A stretch of 46,890 bases of DNA from a virus. The notes under the pieces were generated by a model. It saw only the letters and a program-made list of their open reading frames with translations, ran no database searches and was not told the DNA's origin. Numbering within the stretch: position 1 is the stretch's first letter; each line of letters begins with the position of its first letter. The DNA is taken from positions 1 through 46,890 of IMG/VR virus record IMGVR_UViG_3300012683_000005, one strand, 5' to 3'. A program made the position numbers and the translations under genes. Positions 1-6,710 of this stretch are shown one piece after another.

Positions 1-123
1 CCTTTTTCTCTACCTTTTGTCTCATGACTTCTCCTGTTGATTAAACTTTCTTCCCTGTGCGCTTGCGCTTGAGAGCGGCGGCCCCGTGCACTCGCATTTT
101 ATGCACCACAGTTTCATCGCCAC
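1..123. repeat. Terminal direct repeat, left copy
   Basis: Bases 1-123 are identical to bases 46768-46890. An exact end repeat of this odd length is typical of an assembler k-mer overlap on a circular map, so the molecule is circular or circularly permuted with about 46,767 unique bp. A genuine packaged terminal repeat is less likely because both copies cut through genes. This copy holds the first 25 bases, on the minus strand, of the gene at 46595-46792, and the 3' part of the gene at 41-256. Confidence 0.95.
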
Positions 124-256
124 CCCTCGGATGCTGGTTTGCCAACTTTTGTGATGCATATACCGCTTGTATGTCGTGTCCCTCATAGTCGTAATGATAG
201 GTCACGAGATAAACGTAACGGCGATTCGCCCGCAAGGTCTTGGCGGAGGCGGTCAT
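41..256 (-). CDS. Small conserved-type phage protein, 71 aa
   Basis: Unknown function. The middle of the protein (YVYLVTYHYDYEGHD, then a stretch ending ASQKLANQH) resembles small phage proteins in which a hydrophobic strand is followed by an acidic Tyr-rich turn. The C-terminus is very basic (KRKRTGKK). I chose the ATG at 256 because it overlaps the stop of the upstream gene as ATGA. A GTG at 292 would add 12 residues inside that gene. On the circular map the next leftward gene is 46595-46792, so this gene lies inside a long leftward operon. Its 3' part is repeated at the right end of the window. Confidence 0.7.
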   Translation of the reverse strand: MTASAKTLRANRRYVYLVTYHYDYEGHDIQAVYASQKLANQHPRGGDETVVHKMRVHGAAALKRKRTGKKV

Positions 257-429
257 GCTGGCATGTGCTCGGTGATGAGATTTAGCACGCACTCACGCAG
301 ATCCTCAATGTCCCTAACGAAAATTTCTCCGCCGAATCTCCTTGCTTCTGGCTCATCGCTGTCAGCAAGATGGTACTTCACCGTCCAACCATTTTCGAGC
401 TTGCGGAATTTCAGATTGTCTAGAGTCAT
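253..429 (-). CDS. Small acidic protein, 58 aa, unknown function
   Basis: A short ORF starting MTLDNLKFRKLENGWTVKYH and ending LITEHMPA. The start ATG at 429 overlaps the stop of the upstream gene (ATGA) and its own stop overlaps the next start (ATGA). This coupling on both sides is the main reason to accept it. The N-terminal half alternates hydrophobic and charged residues (strand-like), and the C-terminal half looks helical and acidic. No family recognised. Confidence 0.7.
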   Translation of the reverse strand: MTLDNLKFRKLENGWTVKYHLADSDEPEARRFGGEIFVRDIEDLRECVLNLITEHMPA

Positions 430-836
430 GGTCCGTTATCCTCCGTCGCCGGCTGGGCGAGCTTGGCTTCCTTGTCGGGCGGGGCGACGGGGCGGATACG
501 TAGGCACTCGCATTCACCGCCAGTGGAAGGGTCGCGTGTCATGCCAACAAAGATGGTGACACGCTTGTTCACCCACCCTTCGACGAAGTTCCCATAAAGT
601 GCGGCCACCGTCTTGGAGTTTGTCTTGTTCATTATCATGCCGCGCTCTTTCCCAGCGAAATACAGTATTGGCTTGCGACTTTTCCGTCCACCCATCGCGG
701 TGAGTTCTCCGCCGACGACCTTGCTAATCGTTACCGTGATGTCGCGCCCCTGTAAATCGAAGGCGCCGATGTAATCACGGTCGAATAGTGTCCTGAAATC
801 CGTACCGTGACGCTCAACAACTTTTGTCTCAGACAT
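426..836 (-). CDS. Conserved phage protein next to RecE-like nuclease, 136 aa
   Basis: It starts at the ATG at 836, overlapping the end of the nuclease gene by 8 bases. The sequence (motifs HGTDFRTLFDRDYIGAFDL, TVTISKVVGGEL, GNFVEGWVNKRVTIFV) matches a type of phage hypothetical protein that I associate with neighbours of PD-(D/E)XK recombination nucleases. It looks like a small beta-rich domain with a Pro-rich tail. Function is not established. A role as DNA-binding partner of the nuclease is inference from position only. No RecT/Beta-type annealing protein is seen in the window, so this gene deserves attention as a partner candidate. Confidence 0.8.
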   Translation of the reverse strand: MSETKVVERHGTDFRTLFDRDYIGAFDLQGRDITVTISKVVGGELTAMGGRKSRKPILYFAGKERGMIMNKTNSKTVAALYGNFVEGWVNKRVTIFVGMTRDPSTGGECECLRIRPVAPPDKEAKLAQPATEDNGP

Positions 837-1575
837 TGTCGTCTCCGAATATCAATTCTGGTTCTTCCTCCGGCACCGTCAGCGGCACCACGCAGGAAAC
901 GTAAGGGGGCCACGCCTGCGATGCTTCGGCCACTTTCAGCCGCTCGGCCCACAGGCACAGGAGCTTCTCGCCCACTTCGAGCGCCTTCTCGTCTACGCGG
1001 AATACCGTTACCGGGTGCGGCTCATTCGCTTCGACGCAGACGATGAAACAGTCAAGAATGGTACTTTCAAGGCCCAGCACCGCGCCCATCTGCTCCATTC
1101 GCATCTGCGCGTGATAGTGCATCCGCAGCGCGTGCCAGCCGAACTGCGCCGGATCGGCAGATGGCGCGGTCTTCAGTTCCGTCACAAAGTCGGCCCCGCG
1201 CACGTCCGGCGTCGAGCGGCAGTCTAGGCCCATCCAGCGGAATAGGAGCGTTTCCTCAACTGCGCCTTTCAGGTACGGCTCGGCGAGCTTGCACTCCTTG
1301 ACAGCCTCGGCCATGCGCTGCGCCTTTGCATACTCGTCGCGTGTCAGGATTTCATAATCCTGGTGCAGCGCGGCGAAGGCTTCATACTCCTTGCCGCGAC
1401 GAACTGGGCCCGGATAGCCGATGACCGGATGCGTGCCGAAGACGATGGAGTGAACGGCGGTGCCGCGCTCCATTGCAGTCGTCGTATCGGCCTCGGCACC
1501 GGAACGGGCGTGCAGGCCGTGCATGGCAGAGCGGCCGTAGGCGCGTAAATGGCTGAATCGGACAGGATCGCTCAC
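829..1575 (-). CDS. RecE-like PD-(D/E)XK exonuclease, 248 aa
   Basis: Predicted DNA exonuclease of the exodeoxyribonuclease VIII (RecE)/YqaJ-like PD-(D/E)XK group. In this family it degrades duplex ends to expose single strands for annealing. Visible motifs: His42 (GTAVH), Glu108 in EETLLFRW, Asp124 in STPD, the E-x-K signature Glu133-Leu-Lys135 (VTELKTAPSA), and a helix with HYHAQMRMEQM. I chose the GTG at 1575 because an upstream start would run deep into the preceding gene; TAGGG lies just before it. The preceding gene stops 4 bases upstream. Length fits a stand-alone nuclease domain. The assignment to this superfamily is firm, the exact substrate is inference. Confidence 0.85.
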   Translation of the reverse strand: MSDPVRFSHLRAYGRSAMHGLHARSGAEADTTTAMERGTAVHSIVFGTHPVIGYPGPVRRGKEYEAFAALHQDYEILTRDEYAKAQRMAEAVKECKLAEPYLKGAVEETLLFRWMGLDCRSTPDVRGADFVTELKTAPSADPAQFGWHALRMHYHAQMRMEQMGAVLGLESTILDCFIVCVEANEPHPVTVFRVDEKALEVGEKLLCLWAERLKVAEASQAWPPYVSCVVPLTVPEEEPELIFGDDNV

Positions 1576-1579
1576 GGCC

Positions 1580-1774
1580 CTAATCCCAACAGTACGAGCA
1601 CGTACAATGCGCCCGCTTGCCAGATTCGCAGCCGCCGGATGCCTTATGGCTCGGGGCGAATACATCGACGGGAAGCCGCTCGGATTCGTAGAACTCGCGG
1701 CAGCCCGGACAGTTCGGGTCGAGGAGTCCTTCGCGCTCCCAGCGCAGGATCATTGCGGCGCGGGATTCGGCCAT
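1580..1774 (-). CDS. Small zinc-binding protein, 64 aa
   Basis: Starts at the ATG at 1774 inside the end of the upstream gene. Residues form a helical start (MAESRAAMILRWEREGLLD) followed by cysteine pairs: CPGC, then CESGKRAHCTCSYCW. This could bind one or two zinc ions. Function unknown. Such small zinc proteins are common in phage early operons. It stops 4 bases before the nuclease start, suggesting translational coupling. Confidence 0.7.
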   Translation of the reverse strand: MAESRAAMILRWEREGLLDPNCPGCREFYESERLPVDVFAPSHKASGGCESGKRAHCTCSYCWD

Positions 1775-1995
1775 GGTTTATCCCGCTCGGCCAGCATGGC
1801 GTCGGCGAATTGGTAAAGGCGTCTGGATGCCTCAGTGAATTCGGCCTCACTGCTCGGACGCAGCCCCATATCGCTCATGAGCCCAGTCAACGCCGCAGCG
1901 GCAAAGAAATCACGCAGGGACATGCCTGCCGCTGGCTGCTCTAACGCACGCTTATCAATTGTGCCAGGAAACGCCGGTCCGCCATCGTTCCTCAT
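1750..1995 (-). CDS. Conserved phage protein (GPAFP / GMSLRDFFAAAAL type), 81 aa
   Basis: The protein begins NDGGPAFPG and contains GMSLRDFFAAAALTGL, a combination I recognise from many small phage proteins of unknown function. The rest is helical with an acidic segment (SSEAEFTEASRRLYQFAD). A strong ribosome-binding site (GGGGGAGAA) lies just before the ATG at 1995. The start overlaps the stop of the preceding gene (ATGA) and the 3' end overlaps the next gene by 25 bases. Confidence 0.8.
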   Translation of the reverse strand: MRNDGGPAFPGTIDKRALEQPAAGMSLRDFFAAAALTGLMSDMGLRPSSEAEFTEASRRLYQFADAMLAERDKPWPNPAPQ

Positions 1996-2150
1996 TTCTC
2001 CCCCTTCGCCGCCTCGATCTGCGCTGCAGCTTCGCGCACCTGCTCGATGGGCTGCTCAAGCTCGGCTGAGGTGAACTGGCGCTTCACGGGCAGGTTATGC
2101 TCGATGGCATACGCTTCGTTGATTAGCTGGATTTGGCGGAAAAAGTCCAT
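1992..2150 (-). CDS. First gene of leftward operon, 52 aa
   Basis: Unknown function. The sequence MDFFRQIQLINEAYAIEH is followed by a Lys/Glu-rich helical tail ending AAKGEK. I chose the ATG at 2150 because AAAGGAG lies 6-7 bases upstream. An in-frame GTG-type extension to 2270 would run through the presumed control region. Its stop overlaps the next start (ATGA). As first gene it sits directly downstream of the 2151-2296 regulatory segment. Confidence 0.7.
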   Translation of the reverse strand: MDFFRQIQLINEAYAIEHNLPVKRQFTSAELEQPIEQVREAAAQIEAAKGEK

Positions 2151-2296
2151 CGGCGCTCCTTTGGTTGATGGCGAATGGTGCGCCAGTCGTTGCTTACCTG
2201 TCAAGCGCCTTTTGCAAATATATTCCCGACTCTGTGAAATCATAGGCTTGCGATTTTGCTTGACAGGCAAGGCGTCGTAGCCGACACTTCGCCTCG
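2151..2296. promoter_or_regulatory. Divergent intergenic control region with inverted repeat
   Basis: This 146-base gap separates leftward and rightward early operons. It holds a 12-base inverted repeat with one mismatch: TTACCTGTCAAG at 2194-2205 and CTTGACAGGCAA at 2259-2270. Each arm contains TTGACA reading outward, but I see no good -10 box at 16-18 bases from either. For the leftward operon, CTGTCA followed 16 bases later by TATGAT on the minus strand is a weak alternative. Operator arms or promoter parts are both possible. Confidence 0.4.
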
Positions 2297-2452
2297 ATGA
2301 ACGCGCCCATTCCCAAAGCAGTCCGAGCCGCTATGAGCCGCTACGGCAGACTTGGCGGTCACGCGAGGATGAAGAAACTTACACCCAAGCGTCGCATAGA
2401 GATTGCGCGGATGGGCGCTAGAGCGCGGCAGGCAAAGCGGAACGGCTCATGA
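2297..2452 (+). CDS. Small basic protein, 51 aa
   Basis: First rightward gene. The sequence starts MNAPIPKAVRAAMSRYGRLG and continues with GGHARMKKLTPKRRIEIARM. It is very basic, with Gly-Gly-His/Ala-Arg repeats like those in small phage and stress-type proteins that may contact nucleic acid. The ATG at 2297 is the first in frame and its stop overlaps the next gene's start (ATGA). Function unknown. Confidence 0.6.
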   Translation: MNAPIPKAVRAAMSRYGRLGGHARMKKLTPKRRIEIARMGARARQAKRNGS

Positions 2453-2682
2453 GCGATGCGCTAGTCAGGATGGCAGCGTACCTGATCCAAGCCGAGCCCT
2501 GGAAGCCCGACCGCGCAACCGCCGCGCAGATCAGGCGATGCAGCGCGTGCAAGTCGTGGAAGGCGGCCGACGATTTCTCTCCGCAAGATCATTTGTGCCG
2601 CCCATGCCGCAAGGAGCTGTCGCGGGCCAATCGCAAGCGTAAGGACGGCAGGAGGACTGCGCAGGGGCGGTGGAGTGCGTGA
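2449..2682 (+). CDS. Small zinc-finger protein, 77 aa
   Basis: Contains CSACKSW followed 17 residues later by CRPCRKE, a C-x2-C ... C-x2-C zinc site of the kind found in phage and HNH-associated zinc ribbons. The Lys/Arg-rich C-terminus (SRANRKRKDGRR) fits nucleic-acid contact. No HNH catalytic motif is present, so I do not call a nuclease. The start ATG overlaps the preceding stop and its stop overlaps the next ATG (TGATG). Confidence 0.65.
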   Translation: MSDALVRMAAYLIQAEPWKPDRATAAQIRRCSACKSWKAADDFSPQDHLCRPCRKELSRANRKRKDGRRTAQGRWSA

Positions 2683-2909
2683 TGAGGAGAACGAAGTCGC
2701 CTAAATGGAAAATGACTGATTGGCAAGGTTTGCCCGCCCGTTCCAGTCGGCGCAAGACAAAACGTTTCGCTATCCACAAAAAGAATCCAGCGGGGTCCAA
2801 AATCGGATTTCACGGTGGCGAGCTAAGTGTCGCAGCGTTCAACAGGAACAATCCATTCCCCGTCAGGGACTATGCCGAATATCTGCGTAGGCTCGGCATC
2901 AATGCCTAG
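2682..2909 (+). CDS. Small basic protein, 75 aa, unknown function
   Basis: I chose the ATG at 2682 because it overlaps the upstream stop as TGATG. A GTG at 2670 would add four residues. The N-terminal half is rich in Lys, Arg, Ser and Trp (SPKWKMTDWQGLPARSSRRK), and the C-terminal end (FPVRDYAEYLRRLGI) looks helical. No family recognised. Confidence 0.55.
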   Translation: MRRTKSPKWKMTDWQGLPARSSRRKTKRFAIHKKNPAGSKIGFHGGELSVAAFNRNNPFPVRDYAEYLRRLGINA

Positions 2910-2961
2910 CTTCCCCAAATCCCGCCGCGATCAGCTTGCAGAGGCGAGGGCCGATGAATAG
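2902..2961 (+). CDS. Possible 19-aa coupling ORF
   Basis: A tiny ORF (MPSFPKSRRDQLAEARADE) whose ATG overlaps the end of the preceding gene and whose stop lies inside the start of the next. It may only serve translational coupling or be chance. There is no independent evidence of a product. Confidence 0.2.
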   Translation: MPSFPKSRRDQLAEARADE

Positions 2962-3355
2962 ACGGGAATTTTTGCAGGCGATTCTCGCGGCTGGTGTTGC
3001 GCCCTATGTCTCGACGGCGGCTGGCGTGCTCATGCCCGTTCGGAAGCGTGCAATTTGGCTGTGGGGCGATGGGTATCATGACGACACCGAAGCGTTACAA
3101 GCGTTGTTTGACGGACTCCCTGTCAAGAACGTCGGCCTTGCAACGGCACACAATGTCGGCGGTCATATTCACCTATCAAGAGGGCATTTTCTAATAACTT
3201 CCACTATATTCATGGCCTCGAACTCGAACTCCGTCGTGCGGGATTCGTATTTCAAGTGCAATTTTCAAAACGGACCAGCGTTCGCTGTCGGGGAGGGCTC
3301 GAAAAATATCTTGCTGCATTCAAATGTGATTCTTACGCCGGGCCATTCGGTATGA
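2954..3355 (+). CDS. Tat-leader, pectate-lyase-like N-terminal fragment, 133 aa
   Basis: The N-terminus MNRREFLQAILAAGVAPYVS matches a twin-arginine export leader (RR-x-F-L then a hydrophobic stretch). After it, WLWGDGYHDDTEALQALFD has the GDG-x-x-DDT-x-A-hx-x pattern that opens the right-handed beta-helix of pectate-lyase-like proteins, followed by GGHIHLSRGHFLITSTI, a typical first coil. Complete members usually run to several hundred residues. Here the protein ends after about 100 residues of mature sequence, so it is either a natural minimal form or a truncated gene. GAGG precedes the ATG at 2954, and the stop overlaps the nuclease start (ATGA). Tat export from an early phage operon is unusual. 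Confidence 0.65.
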   Translation: MNRREFLQAILAAGVAPYVSTAAGVLMPVRKRAIWLWGDGYHDDTEALQALFDGLPVKNVGLATAHNVGGHIHLSRGHFLITSTIFMASNSNSVVRDSYFKCNFQNGPAFAVGEGSKNILLHSNVILTPGHSV

Positions 3356-3831
3356 GCCAACGCTTCCGCGACCAGAAGGCGACAGCGCGCGCCGCCAACG
3401 AATGGACCCACCTCATGTTTGCACCCGACAAGCCGCCGCAGATCGTGTACCCGCCCGAGAAGCCGAAGCGGGTGCGCCATGCACCAGACCCGAACGCGCC
3501 GCCGCTTGAGCGCGATGTGCTGAAAGCAGTTTGGAAGTACCTCGCGCACCACCCCCGCGTCGCTTGGGTCACAAGGCTGAACAGCGGGACAGTGATGGCT
3601 GACTTCGGAAAAGATGGCGTGCATCCCTTGCGGATGAACTACAAACGCGGTATATCTGACCTCGTTGGGCAACTCAAGACAGGGCAATTCCTAGCCTGCG
3701 AGTGCAAACGGGAGGGCGCTGCCCTGATGGACCATCAGCGCGAATTCCTTAATGAAGTGTTGCGGAACCACGGCGTGGCGTTCGTCGCCCGCTGCGTTGA
3801 GGACGCGGAGAAGGCACTAGCTGCACCGTAG
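3352..3831 (+). CDS. VRR-NUC domain nuclease, 159 aa
   Basis: Predicted PD-(D/E)XK nuclease of the VRR-NUC family, typically acting on branched or repair DNA structures. Catalytic-looking residues: Glu53 (PLERDVLKAV), Asp103 in KRGISDLVGQL, and Glu117-Cys-Lys119 (FLACECKREG), followed by the helix DHQREFLNEV and GVAFVARCVEDAEKAL, all in family order. The ATG at 3352 overlaps the upstream stop; an ORF extension upstream lies in the Tat gene and is rejected. Position just before the helicase suggests a role in replication or recombination. The fold is firm, the substrate is inference. Confidence 0.9.
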   Translation: MSQRFRDQKATARAANEWTHLMFAPDKPPQIVYPPEKPKRVRHAPDPNAPPLERDVLKAVWKYLAHHPRVAWVTRLNSGTVMADFGKDGVHPLRMNYKRGISDLVGQLKTGQFLACECKREGAALMDHQREFLNEVLRNHGVAFVARCVEDAEKALAAP

Positions 3832-3848
3832 TAACCCAGGAGGGGCGC

Positions 3849-4127
3849 ATGACAACCGCATCCTTAGCCGCCGCAATTCTCCCGCGCGTTCATGCGGCGT
3901 TGCTGCGCGGGGAGGCGGGGGCGATATGGAGGGTAGCTGATCGGCATACTCGCAGCTTATGGGCTGCGCTCGCGCACTGCGACTCCGGAACCTGCCCGCC
4001 ACTGCCGTGGGAGGAGCTTACGGACGGGCAGCGAGTCAGGCTCGCTACTGCGCCGGGGGTGATGATTAGCTTCTTGCGGAATCTGAGCGAGTTGGCCTCC
4101 GATGCGACTCCAAACGTGATACCTTGA
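3849..4127 (+). CDS. Small helical protein, 92 aa, unknown function
   Basis: AGGAGG lies 6-7 bases before the ATG at 3849, one of the best ribosome-binding sites in the region. The protein is Ala/Leu-rich and helical at the N-terminus, has one Cys pair (HCDSGTC), and no recognisable domain. It lies between the VRR-NUC nuclease and the helicase in the same direction. Confidence 0.65.
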   Translation: MTTASLAAAILPRVHAALLRGEAGAIWRVADRHTRSLWAALAHCDSGTCPPLPWEELTDGQRVRLATAPGVMISFLRNLSELASDATPNVIP

Positions 4128-4212
4128 CTTAACCGGGAAAAGCGCGCCGCGCCTGGGTGTGGCCTTACCCATACCCTACCGGCCTTTTAATTCCAGCCTG
4201 TAAGGAGGCTTG

Positions 4213-6303
4213 TTGCAGGAATCTCTACCCGTCCTCGTCAGCCGCTTTACGTCCCTCAAGCAGAATGGGGCGGAAGCGCATGGGAAGTGCCCGTTTCACG
4301 CGGACGAAGGAGAGTCGCTGCGCGTTGGCGACACTTGGCGCTGCGTCGCCTGTTGTGAGCAAGAGATTAACGGCACTGACGGGATCGGGTTCCTCATGTC
4401 GTGGAGCGGCTGCTCAAGGGCCGAGGCCGAGCATCAACTGAGCAACGGCGGCTTGCCCGAGGTCATTCCGATCCAGGTTCCGCCGCTCAAGAAGCTACCG
4501 TTTTGGGGCGGGCCCTTCCTCAACAAGATGCCCGACGCACGAGTCTGGATCCATGATAGCGGCGTGGAAGGGGTGCACGCCGGGCGCGACTTTTACCCCA
4601 TGCGCGTGCATCTCGGCATCACCTACAAAGCCGACCTGAGCGACGTTTCCCAACTCACCCAGCCCAAGCTACGTGAGTGCATACTCCTCCCCCGCAACGT
4701 CGAGTCCAGCCTGGAGCGCATGGACGCCCTCGCGGCTGCGCTGTACGCTGCGGGGCACAAGGTCGTCAAGTGGATTGACCCGCGCGGGCAGGAGGATAAC
4801 TGGGCGTGGCCACTTGGAATGGGGAAGGACGAGGCGGTCAAGTTTGCCAAGAAGCATGTACTGACGTACCCGAACAACGCTGCGCCGCAGGAAAACGAGG
4901 CTAGAGTACCTAGCGTCGCCCTAGCCGGACCGATGCCAGCCCCGGCCACCAACGCTCCTGCGACCGCAGCACCCCCCAACGCCGCCCCCGACCCGGCTCC
5001 CGCGTCCCCCTCCTCTTCGCAGGGGCTGGACCGTGGGGCGGCTTCAGATACCCCCAAGGACTCGCTAGGACCGCGCTTGGAGCGCAAACGGGGCAATGGA
5101 CAAGCTGGGCCACCTCTAACGCCCTCAGAACGCGCCAGCGCCTATGCCGAGGCGACCAAGGCCGAGCTTCTGGGGCGGATTGTGTCGTGCAAGGCGTCCT
5201 CCATCACCCTCCGGGCCACTGATTGGCTCTGGCCGGGCAAGATACCGCTCGGGGAGATATGCGTTATCCAAGGTGACCCAGGCTTGGGCAAGTCGCAGAT
5301 CACGGCTTCCCTTGCTGCCATTATTACGACAGGCGGGCAGTGGCCGGTCACGCGGGAACAGTGCAAGGTTGGCAGTGTCATTATCCTGTCAGCCGAGGAC
5401 TCGATGGCTAAAACCATCGTTCCACGCCTCGCAGCCGCGGGTGCGGATCTTGAGCGCGTCACCATCCTGCAGGCGATCAAGCATGAGCACGGCACGCGCG
5501 GCTTTAGCCTCTTGGCCGATATGCTCGCTCTGGACACGCTCCTGGGGGAGGAGGATAACCCGATGGCGGTGATCGTGGACCCGATCTCGGCCTATCAGGA
5601 CACGGTCGGCATGGGCGTCAAGCAGCACGACAGCCACAAGAATACGGACGTGCGGTCCCTCCTGCGCCCAGTGTCGGAGCTCGTGGACCGCCGGAACGTG
5701 ACCATGATCCTTATCAACCACCTAACCAAGGGGACGGGACGGGCGATCACGCGCGGGCAGGGGAACATGGCCTTCGTCGCCGGTCCGCGCGCCGTGTGGC
5801 AGGTTTCCAAGGACAAGGACGATCCCCGCAAGCGCCTGTTCCTCCCGGTCAAGAACAATCTTGCCGACGACAGCGAGGAGACAGGGCTATCGTTCGGCGT
5901 CGAGGCGATTGACCTGGGGACGGACGCGCAAGGCAAGCCGATCAGGACGAGCCGGATCATGTGGAATGACGAGCGGGTGACGATCACAGCCGACGAAGCC
6001 GCTGGCTACGACTCCCTAACGCAGGATGAGCGCGGAAGCGTGGCCGATGCCGAGGAGTTCCTGCGCGACGCACTAGGCCACGGCCCAGCCAAGGTCAAGG
6101 ATGTAGAGCGCCTGGCAAAGCTCTCGGGGCACAGCTCGGCAACGCTTGGGCGCGCAAAGCGAGCGATGCAAGTCAAGTCGGTGCGGGAAGGCTTCGGCCC
6201 TTCGGCAATCTGGTACTGGAAGCTGCCCGCTACTTCTGGAGCGGAGGGGATGGAAGAGCTGGAAGAGCAGGAACCTCCGCCTCGCTGGGACGATCCGCGT
6301 TAG
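4213..6303 (+). CDS. CHC2-type zinc finger plus RepA-like helicase with C-terminal winged-helix-like domain, 696 aa
   Basis: Predicted replication protein. Residues 5-80 form a DnaG-like zinc finger (CPFH at 26-29, CVAC at 44-47). Residues about 80-220 are unassigned, with no clear TOPRIM motif. A Pro/Ala-rich linker follows (about 230-290), then a RecA-like AAA_25/RepA helicase core: Walker A GDPGLGKS at 354-361, Walker B near 454 (MAVIVDPISA), and ILINHLTKG. The last about 70 residues (605-672) form a separate domain ending FGPSAIWYWKLP that recurs as the free-standing protein at 7755-7994. TTG at 4213 is chosen because AAGGAGG lies 4 bases upstream; TTG at 4210 is too close. The gene overlaps the convergent gene 6230-6436. 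Helicase call is strong; priming activity is unproven because no TOPRIM is visible. Confidence 0.88.
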   Translation: MQESLPVLVSRFTSLKQNGAEAHGKCPFHADEGESLRVGDTWRCVACCEQEINGTDGIGFLMSWSGCSRAEAEHQLSNGGLPEVIPIQVPPLKKLPFWGGPFLNKMPDARVWIHDSGVEGVHAGRDFYPMRVHLGITYKADLSDVSQLTQPKLRECILLPRNVESSLERMDALAAALYAAGHKVVKWIDPRGQEDNWAWPLGMGKDEAVKFAKKHVLTYPNNAAPQENEARVPSVALAGPMPAPATNAPATAAPPNAAPDPAPASPSSSQGLDRGAASDTPKDSLGPRLERKRGNGQAGPPLTPSERASAYAEATKAELLGRIVSCKASSITLRATDWLWPGKIPLGEICVIQGDPGLGKSQITASLAAIITTGGQWPVTREQCKVGSVIILSAEDSMAKTIVPRLAAAGADLERVTILQAIKHEHGTRGFSLLADMLALDTLLGEEDNPMAVIVDPISAYQDTVGMGVKQHDSHKNTDVRSLLRPVSELVDRRNVTMILINHLTKGTGRAITRGQGNMAFVAGPRAVWQVSKDKDDPRKRLFLPVKNNLADDSEETGLSFGVEAIDLGTDAQGKPIRTSRIMWNDERVTITADEAAGYDSLTQDERGSVADAEEFLRDALGHGPAKVKDVERLAKLSGHSSATLGRAKRAMQVKSVREGFGPSAIWYWKLPATSGAEGMEELEEQEPPPRWDDPR

Positions 6304-6436
6304 CCTTCTGCTTTCGCAGCACCCGATAGACCGATCCTGGCAGCACGCCGGCTTCCTTTGCCGCCCGGTGCGCGTTCACGCCCCGCCCATGCAGCCGCAG
6401 GGCTTCCTTCATCTCGGCTGAGCGTTTAGCGCCCAT
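6230..6436 (-). CDS. Small helix-turn-helix protein, 68 aa
   Basis: The N-terminal 45 residues (GAKRSAEMKEALRLHGRG, then NAHRAAKEAGVLPGSVYRVL) look like a homeodomain-type helix-turn-helix as in small phage regulators and transposase-like N-termini. The tail is Pro/Ala/Leu low-complexity and lies entirely antisense to the Glu-rich end of the helicase gene (74-base tail-to-tail overlap). Thus the tail sequence is probably constrained by the other strand. The ATG at 6436 lies within the last codons of the preceding reading frame, so translation is likely coupled. Confidence 0.65.
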   Translation of the reverse strand: MGAKRSAEMKEALRLHGRGVNAHRAAKEAGVLPGSVYRVLRKQKANADRPSEAEVPALPALPSPPLQK

Positions 6437-6710
6437 GTTTGGCGAGGAGGGCTAGTGCGTCCTCTAAAATTGCGTGCCCAGGATGCGAAGGAGCGCCTTG
6501 AAGGTACGCTTGCGCCATTGCAAGCACAGGGCGGAGCGCCTCGACCAGCTCCCTGTTCTGCGAGGCGAGGGCATCGCGTTCGGCTTCGAGTCCTTAGTGC
6601 TTCGTCGCGTTGCAGAACTGGCACCCGCCGGGAATGCCATGCTCGCAGGCGTAATACTGCGTTGTGCGCTCATGCTCTCCCGCGCGGGGCTTTGCGTTAG
6701 GGGCGGTCAT
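6426..6710 (-). pseudogene. Reading frame split by an in-frame TAA (38 + 55 codons)
   Basis: From the ATG at 6710 (GGAGAG upstream, ATGA overlap with the preceding stop) a 38-residue protein runs to a TAA at 6594-6596. It ends with a zinc-like motif: YACEHGIPGGCQFCNATKH. The same frame continues without a break for 55 codons (GLEAERDALASQNRELVEAL ... LAKHGR) to a second TAA at 6426-6428, where the next gene's ATG overlaps. The second half looks like a genuine coiled-coil but has no good start codon near its beginning; GTG or ATG occur only 24-27 codons in. Either the gene is newly interrupted, or both parts are made, or the stop is read through. Confidence 0.55.
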
